64,000 bases of DNA, taken from assembly GCF_024461735.1 (NCBI RefSeq), contig NZ_JANGAD010000008.1, positions 108,571 to 172,570 on the forward strand, given 5' to 3'. Made by a program: the position numbers and the translations under genes. Under the pieces are notes generated by a model. That model worked only from the letters and a program-made list of their open reading frames with translations. It was not told the DNA's origin and ran no database searches. Below are positions 26,367-37,172 of this stretch, piece by piece. The DNA comes from Anaerotignum propionicum. Lineage in GTDB: Bacteria > Bacillota > Clostridia > Lachnospirales > Anaerotignaceae. Within the stretch, counting starts at the first letter, position 1, and each line of letters starts with the position of its first letter.

Positions 26367-27224
26367 TTACATCAAGTTGTTCTGCATTTTTGCAGCCACA
26401 AGACAGTTCTTCATAAGCATTGCAATAGTCATGGGCCCTACGCCTCCCGGTACAGGTGTGATTGCCCCTGCAATCTCTTTTACTGCTTCAAAATCCACAT
26501 CACCGCAAAGCTTACCTTCTTCATTGCGGTTCATACCCACATCAATCACAATGGCACCTGCTTTTACCATATCTGCCGTAACGGTATTTACCTTTCCCGT
26601 GGCACTGACGATAATATCCGCTCCCCGGCAAATCTCCGCAAGATTACGGGTCTTTGAATGGCAAATAGTCACCGTTCCGTTCTCCTGCATTAACAGCATA
26701 GCCACAGGCTTCCCAACAATATTGCTTCTTCCGATAATCACACAATTCTGACCTTGGATGGTATGTCCACTGCGCTTAATTAGCTCAATAATACCTGCAG
26801 GTGTACAAGGCAAAAATCCTTTACCTCCTGTATGCAATAGTCCCACATTCATAGGATGAAAACAATCCACATCCTTTTTGGCATCAATGGCAAGAATCAC
26901 TTTTTCTTCATTGATTTGTTTCGGTAAAGGCATTTGTACCAAAATTCCGTGAACGGTTTCGTCGGCGTTTAACTGTGCCACAAGGTGGAGCAATTCCTCC
27001 TCCGATGTTTCTCCTCCCAATTCATAGGATACAGAGCGAATGCCCACTGCCTCGCATGCCTTTTTTTTATTATTCACATAAACCTGTGAAGCGGAATCGT
27101 TTCCCACCAAAACGACGGCAAGGCAAGGATTCACACCTTGAGCCTTAATTTGAACCGCTTCTTTCGCCGCTTCCTCTTTGATTTGTGCCGAAATCAACTT
27201 ACCATCAATCAATTGCGCTGTCAT
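26367..27224 (-). CDS. folD: Bifunctional methylene-THF dehydrogenase/methenyl-THF cyclohydrolase
   Basis: Interconverts 5,10-methylene-, methenyl- and 10-formyl-tetrahydrofolate. 285 residues with the FolD signatures YVNNKKKACEAVGI (catalytic Lys region), VQMPLPKQI and GRSNIVGKPVAMLL (nucleotide-binding), and the C-terminal PGGVGPMTIAMLM. It follows fhs by about 12 bp, so the two one-carbon enzymes are co-expressed behind the ZTP riboswitch. Confidence 0.97.
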   Translation of the reverse strand: MTAQLIDGKLISAQIKEEAAKEAVQIKAQGVNPCLAVVLVGNDSASQVYVNNKKKACEAVGIRSVSYELGGETSEEELLHLVAQLNADETVHGILVQMPLPKQINEEKVILAIDAKKDVDCFHPMNVGLLHTGGKGFLPCTPAGIIELIKRSGHTIQGQNCVIIGRSNIVGKPVAMLLMQENGTVTICHSKTRNLAEICRGADIIVSATGKVNTVTADMVKAGAIVIDVGMNRNEEGKLCGDVDFEAVKEIAGAITPVPGGVGPMTIAMLMKNCLVAAKMQNNLM

Positions 27225-27236
27225 TATTACAACTCC

Positions 27237-28907
27237 TTAGAATAATCCCACGATGTTACCATCCTCATCAATATCAATATCCAAAGCCGCAGGTCTTTTT
27301 GGCAAGCCTGGCATTGTCATAATGTCTCCAAGCATTGCAACAATAAAGCCTGCCCCTGCTGAAATTCTCAATTCTTTCACATTTACCTCAAATCCCTCAG
27401 GACGTCCCAAAAGCTTAGGGTCATCAGAAAGGGAGTATTGTGTCTTTGCAATACAAACAGGGAAATGGCCAAAGCCCAGCTGTTCAATTTGAGCCAATGT
27501 TTTTTTCGCCGCTGCCGAGAAGCTGACACTTCCTGCACCGTAGATTTCTTTGCAAACACAATTTATTTTTTCCTGAATGGTTAAATTGTCATCATATAAG
27601 GTATGGAAATTATTTTCCTTGGTCTCTAAGGTTTCCAAAACCTTCTCCGCCAGCGTACGACCACCTTCTCCGCCTTCTGCCCAAACTCTTGCAATGGCAA
27701 AGGTGGCACCCATGGCTTCACAGTGCTCCTTTACAAAGGCAACCTCTGCTTCAGTGTCTGCAACAAAGTGGTTCAAAGTAACCACAACAGGAACACCGAA
27801 TTTCTGTATATTCTCTATATGCTTTTCTAAATTTACAAAGCCTTTTTTCAAAGCCTCTAAATTTTCATTGCTCAAATCTGCTTTTGCAACACCACCATTA
27901 TATTTCATTGCACGGATTGTTGCAACCAAAACAACGGCATCGGGACGAATGCCAGCCTTGCGGCACTTAATGTCAAAAAATTTCTCTGCCCCCAAATCCG
28001 CACCAAAGCCTGCTTCCGTCACCACATAATCTGCCATTTTCAGGCCTAATTTTGTGGCACGCACACTGTTACAACCATGGGCAATATTTGCAAAAGGGCC
28101 GCCGTGAATCATTGCCGGCGTATGCTCTAAGGTCTGTACCAGGTTGGGCTGAAGGGCATCTTTCAATAAAACGGTCATTGCACCATCGGTACCAATTTGC
28201 TTTGCCGTCACAGGCTCATCACTGTAAGTATACCCAATAATGATTTTCCCCAACATCTCTTTTAAATGCTTTAAGTCGTTTGCCAAACAGAAAATGGCCA
28301 TAATTTCAGAAGCAACGGTAATTTGGAAGCCATCCTCACGAGGCACGCCGTTTACCTTACCACCCAAGCCTGAAATAACGCTTCTCAACTGTCTATCATT
28401 TAAATCAACCACTCTTTTCCAAGTGATTTTTCTGGGGTCAATATTCAAATCGTTTCCTTGTTGAATATGATTGTCAACCATAGACGCCAACAGATTGTTA
28501 GCTGTAGTAATGGCATGCAAATCCCCAGTAAAATGCAAGTTGATTTCCTCCATAGGAACAACCTGGGCATATCCGCCACCGGCTGCTCCCCCCTTAACAC
28601 CCATGCAAGGGCCAAGGGATGGCTCTCTTAAGCAAGTAATGGCATTTCTGCCCAACTTCTGTAATGCTTGTGTTAAGCCAATGGTCACTGTGGTCTTCCC
28701 CTCACCTGCAGGGGTAGGATTTACAGCAGTTACTAAAATCAGCTTCCCGCTAGGGTTATTTTTAATCTGATTATAGTATTTATCGCTGATTTTTGCCTTA
28801 TACTTCCCGTAGCATTCCACAAATTCTTCGGGAATCCCTGCTTTTGCGGCTATCGCAGTAATCGGCTCCATTGTACACTCCTGTGCAATCTGCAAATCTG
28901 TTTTCAT
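27237..28907 (-). CDS. fhs: Formate-tetrahydrofolate ligase
   Basis: ATP-dependent enzyme charging tetrahydrofolate with formate to give 10-formyl-THF for purine synthesis, formyl-Met and acetogen-type one-carbon flux. About 556 residues with P-loop [31 protein letters not shown] region (positions about 95-115) and [10 protein letters not shown] near the C-terminus. The ATG at 28907 is chosen because AAGGAG is well spaced from it; a TTG three codons upstream is too close. The leader carries a ZTP riboswitch. Confidence 0.97.
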   Translation of the reverse strand: MKTDLQIAQECTMEPITAIAAKAGIPEEFVECYGKYKAKISDKYYNQIKNNPSGKLILVTAVNPTPAGEGKTTVTIGLTQALQKLGRNAITCLREPSLGPCMGVKGGAAGGGYAQVVPMEEINLHFTGDLHAITTANNLLASMVDNHIQQGNDLNIDPRKITWKRVVDLNDRQLRSVISGLGGKVNGVPREDGFQITVASEIMAIFCLANDLKHLKEMLGKIIIGYTYSDEPVTAKQIGTDGAMTVLLKDALQPNLVQTLEHTPAMIHGGPFANIAHGCNSVRATKLGLKMADYVVTEAGFGADLGAEKFFDIKCRKAGIRPDAVVLVATIRAMKYNGGVAKADLSNENLEALKKGFVNLEKHIENIQKFGVPVVVTLNHFVADTEAEVAFVKEHCEAMGATFAIARVWAEGGEGGRTLAEKVLETLETKENNFHTLYDDNLTIQEKINCVCKEIYGAGSVSFSAAAKKTLAQIEQLGFGHFPVCIAKTQYSLSDDPKLLGRPEGFEVNVKELRISAGAGFIVAMLGDIMTMPGLPKRPAALDIDIDEDGNIVGLF

Positions 28908-28961
28908 GATAAACAAACTCCTTTCAGTCCTTCAACGGTTTTCAAACGCCATGAACCGCAA

Positions 28962-29004
28962 ATAAAAAAACCGACAGTCCAAGCGTCATCGCCCAGACGG
29001 TCGG
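28962..29004 (-). terminator. Riboswitch expression-platform terminator before fhs
   Basis: On the minus strand CCGACCGTC/GACTGTCGG (one mismatch) is followed by a T7-8 run. Its 5' arm overlaps the conserved 3' part of the ZTP aptamer, so ligand binding should compete with terminator formation and switch the gene on. Confidence 0.85.
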
Positions 29005-29066
29005 CATTTATCCTTGTCATACTCCATGTGGTTAACTCCACTTCCGTCAGTCATATGACCTCTAGG
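28985..29066 (-). ncRNA. ZTP riboswitch (pfl motif) upstream of fhs-folD
   Basis: The leader contains the pfl-motif hallmarks: a P1 stem GTCATA/TATGAC enclosing GACTGACGG, a GTGG/CCAC hairpin and ATGGAG, followed after a linker by GCCGACCGTCTGGGC, the second conserved half (consensus CCGCCUGGGC). ZTP/ZMP build up when 10-formyl-THF runs short, so control of formate-THF ligase and FolD makes metabolic sense. Boundaries are approximate. Confidence 0.92.
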
Positions 29067-29069
29067 GAA

Positions 29070-29098
29070 ATGGTACTATAAGCAGGTTTTTTTGTCAA
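29070..29098 (-). promoter_or_regulatory. Promoter of the ZTP riboswitch-fhs-folD unit
   Basis: TTGACA, 17-bp spacer, TACCAT on the minus strand; the predicted start near 29064 coincides with the 5' end of the aptamer. Confidence 0.75.
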
Positions 29099-29254
29099 CA
29101 GACAAAGAAATATTTTATCCGGTACAAGATTGCCTCAGACCTTTCCTTCGACTGTATCCTATCTTTTAGATTCCCACTATAATAGGGGATTCTAACAAAA
29201 TAATATCCCAACAACTCGTCAGTATATGCAAATGCAATTTCCTGTTTCTCTTCA

Positions 29255-32101
29255 TCAAAGTTCTTCTTCCACAGGCTCTTTTATCGTCTCCCACTGCGCA
29301 CGGGTAATGAGTACCTTTCTGGGCTTGCTCCCATCCTCAGGGCCAACCATCCCCTTGCGCTCCAGCTCATCCATCAGCCTTGCCGCACGGTTATAGCCAA
29401 TTCTAAACTGCCTTTGCAGCATAGAAACTGAAGCCTTTTCCTTTTCAATAATCAAATCTACAGCAGGTTCAAAAAACGCATCGCTGTCTTCATCTGCATC
29501 CATACCGGTTTTTGTTACCTTTGTAATTTGGTCTATGGTATCTTGGGTATAACCCGGACGACCGCTCTTTTTCAGGAAGGACACAATATCCTCCACCTCT
29601 TTATCGGTAACAAAGGCTCCTTGTAAACGGGCAGGCTTGCTTTGTCCCGCCGGGTAAAACAGCATATCCCCCTTGCCCAAAAGCTTCTCCGCACCAACCA
29701 TATCCAAAATGGTTCTGGAATCAATGCCAGAGGAAACAGCGAAGGCCAATCGGGACGGTATGTTTGCCTTAATGACACCGGTAATAACATCTACAGAAGG
29801 TCGCTGGGTCGCAATAATCAAATGCATTCCTGCGGCACGAGCCATCTGCGCCAATCTGCAAATGGAATCCTCCACCTCACCTGGTGCCGCCATCATCAAA
29901 TCCGCCAACTCGTCAATAACGATGACAATTTGCGCCATCTTTCCTTTTTCGTCCCCTTCTTCTTCTTTCATGGCATTAAAACCCTTAATATCCCTCACGC
30001 CAAAGGATGCAAAATCATTATATCTTTGCAGCATTTCCCGCACCGCCCAATTTAACGCCGCAGACGCCTTTTTCGGGTCAGTAACAACGGGTATCAATAG
30101 ATGAGGAATACCATTATAAACGCTCAATTCCACCACCTTAGGGTCAACCAGAAGTAGCTTCACGTCCTTGGGGTCAGCCTTATATAAAATGCTGGTAATC
30201 AGTGTGTTGATGCAAACACTTTTACCACTGCCTGTTGCACCTGCAATCAGAAGATGGGGCATTTTTCCAATATCCGTAACCACTGGGTTCCCTGCAATGT
30301 CCTCTCCCAATGCAAATGCCAGCTTGGAGCCATGATTATGGAAGGCATCACTATCTAATACCGTTCTCAAATATACAGATTGGGTTTCTCTATTAGGCAC
30401 TTCAATGCCAACCGCCGCCTTCCCAGGGATCGGCGCTTCAATACGGATGCCACTTGCCGCCAAATTTAAGGCAATGTCATCCGCCAAATTTACAATCTTG
30501 CTAACTTTTACCCCTTGGCTGGGAGACAATTCATAACGGGTAACGGTAGGCCCTCTGTTGATTTGGATTACCTTTGCATCAACACCAAAGCTCTTTAATG
30601 TTGACTCCAGCTTTTTCGCATTGGCAAGCATCTCCGCCTTTGAATCTCCTCCTCCTGATTTGGGGTCTTCTCCCAAAAGCTCAATGGGAGGAAATACATA
30701 GGGAATTTCTTCTTCTATTGGTTCGGCAGCCACTTCCTCTTCAGGGATGGGTTCCGTTTCCTTAGGCGTTATTTCTTGCTTTTCTCCTTCTTCGGTACCT
30801 TCCAACTCATCGACATCCGCTGTTACTTCTAAATCGTTGGAAATATCAATGCTTTCAGACATATCCAAGCCATCAGTATCATTTAAGTTCTCTGTCTCTT
30901 CATCCAAAACAACAATAGGAATTTCCTCTGTATCACTTAGAGGCTCGTCCTGGGTAAAAACCTCTTCCTCTTCTGATAACAAAATTTCTTCCTCAGGGGT
31001 CTCCCTGAAAATTTCCTCCAGCATTTCCTCTCCTTCATCCTGAACTGCCTTAGAATGAATCATAATTGGAATTTCTTCGTCCTTTTGCTGCTTTTCCCCA
31101 ACGGATTCAATCTCAAAATCTTCGATTTCTCCCTCAGAAGTTCCCTCTTCTCCTTCCTGGAAAATAAAGTTATAAATAGGGTCTGCCTTCTTATATTTTA
31201 TAGCATCTTTTTTACGGAAAACCGTTTCTTCTATTTCAGGAGTAACAACCTCACAGCCTTCCTCATCCCTGAGCTCAATATTGTAACTGCCTTTCTTTTT
31301 TTCCCGTTGTCGCCGGCGCTCCCGCTTTTCTTCCTCTGCCTGCTCCATCAGCCGAATCTGTTCCGCTCTGCTTTTTATTTTTTCTTGTCTCACCTTCTGC
31401 ATTGCCTTTTGGTGTGCCGAATAGTCAGAAACAGCCTGAAAAAAAGACTTTCCTGTTGCCATAATAAAAGAAATAATTAATAGGGCAATTAATACCAAAG
31501 TGCTGCCCAAAGTATCAAAAGCTCCATATAACATACCACCTAATGCAACACCAAATAAGCCACCGTTGCCCATAGCGCCTTCTCCGTAATAAAAGGCTAT
31601 TTTTTGGAAAAACCTCAAATTGGCAGCAGCTTCAATGGGATGTATCAAATGCACCCCTGCCGCAACACAAAGAAGAAACAGAAGGCCGCCAAGACCACGA
31701 ACCACAGGCATTTTTCTCTCTTCACTTGCCAAAAGCCATCCACAATAGATAATAATACATAACGGCAATAACACTCCTGCAAAACCAAACAGTCCCTTAA
31801 ATAAACTGCTGAACAAATGCCCAATGACTCCCATTTTTTCAGTAAGCACACTGATTTCGGCAACTAGGGAAATCAACATAATTATAATTAGGATTACCTC
31901 GTCCAGAATGCTATCCCCAAAGCGGCTATCATTTTCTATTGCCTTAGCATTACCCTTATGCTGGCTTTTTGGGGAACTGCTTTTCCCTGTACCGGTCTTT
32001 CCATTTGTATTTTTTTTCACGGCAGTAGATTTTGCGGGGGTCTTTGTTGTACCTGAACCGCTTTTTCTTGTTGTTTTCTTCTGCTCTGCCAAATTACTCA
32101 C
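29255..32101 (-). CDS. ftsK: DNA translocase FtsK/SpoIIIE
   Basis: Membrane-anchored DNA pump acting in chromosome segregation at division or sporulation septa. 948 residues: basic Ser/Thr/Lys-rich N-tail, four membrane helices (about 64-220), a long acidic Glu-rich linker (about 270-465), the RecA-like motor with Walker [10 protein letters not shown] and Walker [11 protein letters not shown], and a C-terminal winged-helix gamma domain ([19 protein letters not shown]) that reads polar DNA motifs. The linker is unusually acidic. FtsK and SpoIIIE roles cannot be separated by sequence alone. Confidence 0.95.
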   Translation of the reverse strand: MSNLAEQKKTTRKSGSGTTKTPAKSTAVKKNTNGKTGTGKSSSPKSQHKGNAKAIENDSRFGDSILDEVILIIIMLISLVAEISVLTEKMGVIGHLFSSLFKGLFGFAGVLLPLCIIIYCGWLLASEERKMPVVRGLGGLLFLLCVAAGVHLIHPIEAAANLRFFQKIAFYYGEGAMGNGGLFGVALGGMLYGAFDTLGSTLVLIALLIISFIMATGKSFFQAVSDYSAHQKAMQKVRQEKIKSRAEQIRLMEQAEEEKRERRRQREKKKGSYNIELRDEEGCEVVTPEIEETVFRKKDAIKYKKADPIYNFIFQEGEEGTSEGEIEDFEIESVGEKQQKDEEIPIMIHSKAVQDEGEEMLEEIFRETPEEEILLSEEEEVFTQDEPLSDTEEIPIVVLDEETENLNDTDGLDMSESIDISNDLEVTADVDELEGTEEGEKQEITPKETEPIPEEEVAAEPIEEEIPYVFPPIELLGEDPKSGGGDSKAEMLANAKKLESTLKSFGVDAKVIQINRGPTVTRYELSPSQGVKVSKIVNLADDIALNLAASGIRIEAPIPGKAAVGIEVPNRETQSVYLRTVLDSDAFHNHGSKLAFALGEDIAGNPVVTDIGKMPHLLIAGATGSGKSVCINTLITSILYKADPKDVKLLLVDPKVVELSVYNGIPHLLIPVVTDPKKASAALNWAVREMLQRYNDFASFGVRDIKGFNAMKEEEGDEKGKMAQIVIVIDELADLMMAAPGEVEDSICRLAQMARAAGMHLIIATQRPSVDVITGVIKANIPSRLAFAVSSGIDSRTILDMVGAEKLLGKGDMLFYPAGQSKPARLQGAFVTDKEVEDIVSFLKKSGRPGYTQDTIDQITKVTKTGMDADEDSDAFFEPAVDLIIEKEKASVSMLQRQFRIGYNRAARLMDELERKGMVGPEDGSKPRKVLITRAQWETIKEPVEEEL

Positions 32102-32214
32102 CTCATCTATCTTTGAAACAAAATTTACGAACCACTGTTTGCCTTTAATATAAAATTATACCATAAATATGCAAATCACGCACCCTTTTTATCAACGCAA
32201 TTTCCTCTACGATA

Positions 32215-32244
32215 TTGCATCTTTTATAAAACATGCTGTATAAT
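32215..32244 (+). promoter_or_regulatory. Promoter of the DUF2148 gene
   Basis: TTGCAT, 18-bp spacer, TATAAT, about 45 bp upstream of the start codon. Confidence 0.6.
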
Positions 32245-32287
32245 CAATAGTGAATTCAAATTACAAAAGGAAAAGGAGGAACATAAG

Positions 32288-32866
32288 ATGAAATATAGTG
32301 GTGAAAAGCTACAACTGAGAGCAATAGAAACCGTAGCTTCCCTCATGATTGCCGCAGCGAAAACAGCGCCAAAAGGCTGTGGCAGAGACAGCATGGAATC
32401 CCTTATTATTGATGGAGAGGATAAGGATGCCCTAGCGGCAGAAATGAGAAAAATCGGGGAGGAAACCCGTCAACCATTTTATATAAGAGATGCAGAGAAC
32501 GTAGACCTATCTGCCTGCGTTGTTCTCTTCGGGGCACAAGAAACCTATAGAGGTTTACCTTACTGTAATTACTGTGGGGCAGGAGACTGCTTCGGTGCCA
32601 ATAAAAGCGGCACCCACTGTGCCTTTGCCGTAGGCGATTTAGGCATTGCCATGGGCTCTGCCGTGTCTGTAGCAGCGGCACATCATATCGACAACAGAAT
32701 TATGTTTTCTGCTGGGAAAGCTGCATTATCTTTAGGTCTCTTTTCAGAGAAAGTATTCTTAGGCTACGGTGTACCCCTTTCCGTTTCGGAAAAAAGCCCT
32801 TACTATGATCGTCCTGTCGTGGCTTCTGCATCCTCTGTGGCGGCTCCCGGCTGTAATGCAAAATAA
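32288..32866 (+). CDS. DUF2148 ferredoxin-like domain protein
   Basis: 192-residue cytosolic protein with the DUF2148 pattern: N-terminal helix with AAKTAPKGCGRD, and a Cys-rich block GLPYCNYCGAGDCFGANK followed by HCAFAVGDLGIAMGSAV. The clustered cysteines suggest an iron-sulfur or metal site. Members occur widely in anaerobes and their function is not established. AAGGAGGAA precedes the ATG. It is monocistronic with its own promoter and terminator, transcribed away from ftsK. Confidence 0.85.
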   Translation: MKYSGEKLQLRAIETVASLMIAAAKTAPKGCGRDSMESLIIDGEDKDALAAEMRKIGEETRQPFYIRDAENVDLSACVVLFGAQETYRGLPYCNYCGAGDCFGANKSGTHCAFAVGDLGIAMGSAVSVAAAHHIDNRIMFSAGKAALSLGLFSEKVFLGYGVPLSVSEKSPYYDRPVVASASSVAAPGCNAK

Positions 32867-32882
32867 ATATACCTTGATACAA

Positions 32883-32928
32883 AAAAAGCCCCCGCTAGGC
32901 GTAATATTCGCTTTGCCGGGGCTTTTTT
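32883..32928. terminator. Bidirectional terminator after the DUF2148 gene
   Basis: GC-rich stem AAAAAGCCCC.../...GGGGCTTTTTT with runs of T on both strands, between convergent genes. Confidence 0.8.
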
Positions 32929-33083
32929 CCATATGATGTGAATCCTGGTGTTCAAAAAATAGAATCGCCTTCAATTGTGTTTTCTCTACTCTTCTAAAAA
33001 CCTTTTCACCAAACCTTTTTAATCTAGTTGACCTTCCTGTAACTTGCCGCTTTTAGAACTATGTTCTCCCAGCTTCAGCTAAA

Positions 33084-34061
33084 TCATTTTCCCATACACT
33101 CCAGGTCTCTTCCACGATGTCGAACCTGATCAATTTCGTACTCTATCTTTTTCTTCTTTACTTTCACCCCTTTGCCGGAATAAGCCGATAATCCCAGCAC
33201 AGTGCCTAAAATCAATATAAATCCAACCAGTTCAGTAGGATGGAACACAGAACCAAGAAATAGTAAAGATACTATAATTGCCGTAACCGGCTCTATATTT
33301 CCCAAAAGACTTCCTAAAAAAGGACCAACCAGACTAACACCCTTCAAGAACAAGGAGAAAGCAACCGCAGTACCAATGATTACAACCCCCAAGACGCCCA
33401 TAATGGTTCCAGAATCCCATAAAATTTCATAGTTCCAAGGGCGAACAAAAGGAATCATAATGATGCCTGCAAAAAACATGGCAAATCCAACCACTACATA
33501 AACACCATATTTTTTCATCAATTCTCCAGAAAGCAGACTGTAAAGTGCCGCACCTAGTGCGGAACCTAATCCAAAAAATAACGCCGTTCCGGTCAAAGAC
33601 ATATTGTAAACATCTCCGTGAGTACTAAGTAAAAACGTACCCAAAAATGCCGCAATAATTGCCGCAACCTCTACTTTATTTGGAAACCGCATTCCCTTTA
33701 CACAAACAACACCTAAAATGATTAGTGGATTTAGTGACTGTAAAACTGTTGCCGTTCCTGCATTGGAATGTTGGATTGCCGCAAAATATGTATATTGGCA
33801 CATTAACATTCCAAATAGAGAAAAAATGAGAAGCTGCTTCATGTCAGCTTTATTTTTGAAAATCTCCCACATCTTACCCTTTTGCAGAATTAAACCCAAT
33901 CCTATCAGCAATATTCCTGCAAAAATAAGTCTTATGGCAACCAACCACTCCGCAGTAATATTTTTTTCCACAAATAAAAATTGCCCGAAACACCCTGATA
34001 TACCCCAGCAAATGGCGCCGCTTAGTGTAATCAGAATACCGGCCTTTTTCTTCCCTTCCAT
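33084..34061 (-). CDS. EamA-family DMT transporter (second copy in window)
   Basis: 325-residue membrane protein with ten helices in two EamA domains (LSGAICWGISGCFGQFLF in the first; GPFLGSLLGNIEPVTAIIVS in the second, the typical EPVxA motif) and a short charged cytosolic tail of about 30 residues. Substrate unknown. GGAGGGAT precedes the ATG. It is not closely similar to the EamA protein near cinA. Own promoter; the bidirectional terminator at 32883-32928 probably ends the transcript. Confidence 0.88.
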   Translation of the reverse strand: MEGKKKAGILITLSGAICWGISGCFGQFLFVEKNITAEWLVAIRLIFAGILLIGLGLILQKGKMWEIFKNKADMKQLLIFSLFGMLMCQYTYFAAIQHSNAGTATVLQSLNPLIILGVVCVKGMRFPNKVEVAAIIAAFLGTFLLSTHGDVYNMSLTGTALFFGLGSALGAALYSLLSGELMKKYGVYVVVGFAMFFAGIIMIPFVRPWNYEILWDSGTIMGVLGVVIIGTAVAFSLFLKGVSLVGPFLGSLLGNIEPVTAIIVSLLFLGSVFHPTELVGFILILGTVLGLSAYSGKGVKVKKKKIEYEIDQVRHRGRDLECMGK

Positions 34062-34094
34062 AATATCCCTCCATCATTATAGTCAACTTATAGT

Positions 34095-34123
34095 ATTATA
34101 GTAGTTATATCCATACTATGCAA
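34095..34123 (-). promoter_or_regulatory. Promoter of the EamA gene
   Basis: TTGCAT, 17-bp spacer, TATAAT on the minus strand, about 35 bp upstream of the start codon. Confidence 0.7.
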
Positions 34124-34125
34124 CA

Positions 34126-34170
34126 ATAAAAAACATCCTTTTATTTTTTTCAACAAAAGGATGTCTTTTT
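34126..34170 (-). terminator. Terminator downstream of ilvA
   Basis: A 10-bp stem ACATCCTTTT/AAAAGGATGT with T runs; it lies about 60 bp after the ilvA stop codon and would work on either strand. Confidence 0.8.
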
Positions 34171-34228
34171 TTGACTTTTAATTATCTTTTTGGGGGGGAA
34201 ATTTAAAAGCCTTATAACTTGGATTTTT

Positions 34229-35422
34229 TTACTTTACATCATAACCCTTAGATACAAGCTTCTCAATCAGCTCTTCGCAATGGTTTTTGTTTCTTGTCTC
34301 CACAGTTACATCTACAACGCATTTTCCAACTGCAATATTACGTACCATACGGTCATGGTTTACATTGAAAATATTTGCACCGGCTTCTGCGATAATTTGA
34401 AGCATCTGTGTCAGCTGACCAGGCTTATCCATCATTGTTACAGAGAATTTTGTCAATCGACCACTCACCTGTAATCCTTTATCAATAATACGGTCTAAAA
34501 TATTTATATCAACGTTACCACCGGAAATAATACATACGGTCTTTTTGCCCTGAATATCAGCCTTATTATGCATTGCTGCAGCAACAGAAACTGCACCAGC
34601 ACCTTCTGCTACCATTTTGTGTTTTTCCAAAAGCATCAAAATTGCAGAAGCAATTTCTTCTTCAGAAACCGTAACAATTCCATCCACATATTTCTGACAC
34701 ATTTCAAAAGTCTTGTCTCCCGGCTGTTTTACTGCAATACCATCGGCAACAGTGTTTACTTCAGCCAGTGTTTCAATTTTACCATCACGGAAGGAATTAA
34801 ACATGGAAGGTGCGCCTTCAGCCTGTACACCATAAACCTTGCATTCAGGTTTCAATTCTTTAATTGCACAAGCAACACCGCTGATTAAGCCCCCACCGCC
34901 AATGGGAACAAGCACAACTTCAACATCTTCCAAATGCTCCAAAATCTCAAGACCAATGGTTCCCTGTCCTGCCATTACATAGTCATCATTAAAGGGATGT
35001 AAAAAGGTATATCCCTTTTCCTCTTTCAGTTCCGCAGCTTTTGCAGCAGCATCGTCATAAACACCGGGAACTAACACAACCTCTGCACCATAACTTCTTG
35101 TTGCTTCAACTTTAGCAAGGGGTGCACCAGCAGGCATACAAATTACAGCCTGAATTCCTTTCTTCTTTGCAGCTAAAGCAACACCCTGGGCATGATTGCC
35201 TGCAGAACAAGCCACAATGCCATGCATTGCTTCTTCTTCTGTTAAATTAGCTGTTTTGTAATAAGCACCTCTCAACTTAAAAGAGCCTGTTACCTGCATA
35301 TTTTCACATTTAATATACACATCAGCGTCAGGATTGATAAACTTAGACTGAAATAAAGGTGTTTCTGTTGCAATACCATTCAGAACCTCTTTTGCATTTT
35401 GAATCATTTTTAAAGATAACAT
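34229..35422 (-). CDS. ilvA: Threonine ammonia-lyase (short type with ACT domain)
   Basis: PLP enzyme converting threonine to 2-oxobutyrate and ammonia. 397 residues: catalytic domain with TGSFKLRGAYY (PLP lysine), the SAGNHAQG loop and the glycine-rich phosphate loop VPIGGGGLISG, then one C-terminal ACT-like domain (about 325-395). This is the short TdcB-like/IlvA form rather than the roughly 500-residue biosynthetic enzyme with two regulatory repeats, so a catabolic role is possible. AGGAGTGAG precedes the ATG. Confidence 0.94.
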   Translation of the reverse strand: MLSLKMIQNAKEVLNGIATETPLFQSKFINPDADVYIKCENMQVTGSFKLRGAYYKTANLTEEEAMHGIVACSAGNHAQGVALAAKKKGIQAVICMPAGAPLAKVEATRSYGAEVVLVPGVYDDAAAKAAELKEEKGYTFLHPFNDDYVMAGQGTIGLEILEHLEDVEVVLVPIGGGGLISGVACAIKELKPECKVYGVQAEGAPSMFNSFRDGKIETLAEVNTVADGIAVKQPGDKTFEMCQKYVDGIVTVSEEEIASAILMLLEKHKMVAEGAGAVSVAAAMHNKADIQGKKTVCIISGGNVDINILDRIIDKGLQVSGRLTKFSVTMMDKPGQLTQMLQIIAEAGANIFNVNHDRMVRNIAVGKCVVDVTVETRNKNHCEELIEKLVSKGYDVK

Positions 35423-35493
35423 TGCACTCTCACTCCTGTGTCTTTAACATATGCACATATGTTTATTTTTGTCTATATCTCGAATACAAAATA

Positions 35494-35522
35494 ATTATAT
35501 GTTCACTTTTTAACAACGTCAA
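35494..35522 (-). promoter_or_regulatory. Promoter of ilvA
   Basis: TTGACG, 17-bp spacer, TATAAT on the minus strand, about 70 bp upstream of the ilvA start. Confidence 0.75.
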
Positions 35523-35752
35523 CACATTTTCATAACTTTTTTTCTAATTTTGCAATTTTGTTATTATTGCTATCCATTCCGTATTTCATGTACATTATTC
35601 CGCATTATATAGACGATTACAATATTTCTCTGTAGTAATGCATAAAAACCAATGATTTTCCCCCTGGAATGGAAGCCATTTCTCTTAATTTTTTCCCAAT
35701 TTTGCTGAAAACTAAGGAATAATATTCTATTTTCCCATAGGTTTTTAGGGGT

Positions 35753-35795
35753 TTGACAAACGTATCTGGGTATTTTAATTCACTAAATTGGTGAA
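35753..35795 (+). promoter_or_regulatory. Possible orphan promoter with palindromic operator
   Basis: On the plus strand TTGACA, 17-bp spacer, TAATTC is overlapped by the imperfect palindrome TTCACTAAATTGGTGAA (35779-35795). No plus-strand gene follows before the hairpin at 35836. If active it would make a short RNA antisense to the end of the clpX transcript. Weak -10; speculative. Confidence 0.25.
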
Positions 35796-35835
35796 AAACA
35801 TACTTAATTAATGCTAAAGATTTTAAATCACGAAA

Positions 35836-35868
35836 AAAATCCCCTATGAAATATTCATGGGGGATTTC
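35836..35868 (-). terminator. Terminator of clpP-clpX
   Basis: Stem AAATCCCC.ATGA/TCAT.GGGGATTT followed by a T7 run on the minus strand, just after the clpX stop codon. Confidence 0.85.
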
Positions 35869-35874
35869 TGTTGT

Positions 35875-37170
35875 TTAAGATGCGTTCACCTTTCTTGTAT
35901 GCTTGCGTCTGCGCATACGCTGTAAAGGCTGTCGGTTTTCGTTATAAACATATTTGGGGGCTTCATTCCCCTCAACAACGCCTTGGGTAATAATACATCT
36001 TTCCAATGTTGTTTCTGCAGGGATTTCATACATAATAGGATTAATGAATTCCTCCATAATTGCACGTAAGCCTCTGGCACCTGTAGCCCGCTCCATTGCC
36101 TTTTTCGCAATCGCTGCTAAAGCCTCAGGTTCAAATTCCAAAATAACATCGTCTAAAGCAAATAGATATTCATACTGCTTTGTCAAAGCATTTTTGGGCT
36201 CCGTCAAAATATGGGTAAATGCTTCCTCATCCAAATTATCCAGAGTTACCACTACGGGCAAACGTCCAATAAATTCAGGAATAAGGCCGTATTTCAATAA
36301 ATCCTGGGGCATCAAAGAACGAAGAATTTCGTCTGATGTTTTGTTTAATCTGCTATGCACTTCGGCACCAAAACCAATAACCTTGTGTCCCATACGGTTT
36401 TCAATGATTTTTTCAATACCGCCGAAAGCGCCGCCACAAATAAATAAAATATTTGTTGTATCTATTTGGATAAACTCCTGATGAGGATGTTTTCTGCCAC
36501 CCTGAGGAGGTACACTTGCTGTGGTACCTTCCAGAATTTTCAGCAATGCCTGTTGCACGCCTTCGCCGCTGACATCTCTAGTGATTGATACATTTTCAGA
36601 TTTTTTGGTAATCTTATCAATCTCATCAATATAGATAATGCCTCTCTCTGCGCGTTCAATATCATAATCTGCCGCTTGAATAAGCTTTAGCAGGATGTTT
36701 TCCACATCCTCACCTACATATCCCGCTTCTGTTAGAGAGGTGGCATCCGCAATGGCAAAAGGAACGTTCAATACTCTGGCCAAAGTCTGCGCCAGCAAGG
36801 TTTTTCCTGTGCCTGTAGGGCCTGCCAAAAGAATATTGCTTTTTTGAAGCTCAACATCCTCCGCCTTGGCATCCATATAAACACGCTTATAGTGGTTATA
36901 AACCGCTACTGATAAAGCCTGTTTTGCCTTATCCTGACCAATCACGTATTGATCTAGCGTCTCTTTGATTTCTTTTGGCTTTGGAACATTAAACTTCTCT
37001 TCTTTGTTTGCTAAAACATCATATTCTTCATCAATAATCTCGGCGCACAGCTCGATACATTCATCACAAATATATACATTCGGCCCAGCAATCAGCTTCT
37101 TTACTTGATCCTGAGTTTTCCCGCAGAAGGAACAACGCAATTTGTTCGTATCTTCTGTTTTTCCTGCCAT
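35875..37170 (-). CDS. clpX: ATP-dependent Clp protease ATP-binding subunit ClpX
   Basis: AAA+ unfoldase feeding ClpP. 431 residues: N-terminal zinc-binding domain with Cys13, Cys16, Cys35 and Cys38 (CSFC, CDEC), Walker [11 protein letters not shown], Walker [10 protein letters not shown], the GYVGEDVE pore loop and the sensor-2 [10 protein letters not shown]. An IGF-type loop for ClpP docking is found as [10 protein letters not shown] region. It follows clpP by 2 bp, so they are one operon. Confidence 0.97.
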   Translation of the reverse strand: MAGKTEDTNKLRCSFCGKTQDQVKKLIAGPNVYICDECIELCAEIIDEEYDVLANKEEKFNVPKPKEIKETLDQYVIGQDKAKQALSVAVYNHYKRVYMDAKAEDVELQKSNILLAGPTGTGKTLLAQTLARVLNVPFAIADATSLTEAGYVGEDVENILLKLIQAADYDIERAERGIIYIDEIDKITKKSENVSITRDVSGEGVQQALLKILEGTTASVPPQGGRKHPHQEFIQIDTTNILFICGGAFGGIEKIIENRMGHKVIGFGAEVHSRLNKTSDEILRSLMPQDLLKYGLIPEFIGRLPVVVTLDNLDEEAFTHILTEPKNALTKQYEYLFALDDVILEFEPEALAAIAKKAMERATGARGLRAIMEEFINPIMYEIPAETTLERCIITQGVVEGNEAPKYVYNENRQPLQRMRRRKHTRKVNAS

Positions 37171-37172
37171 AT

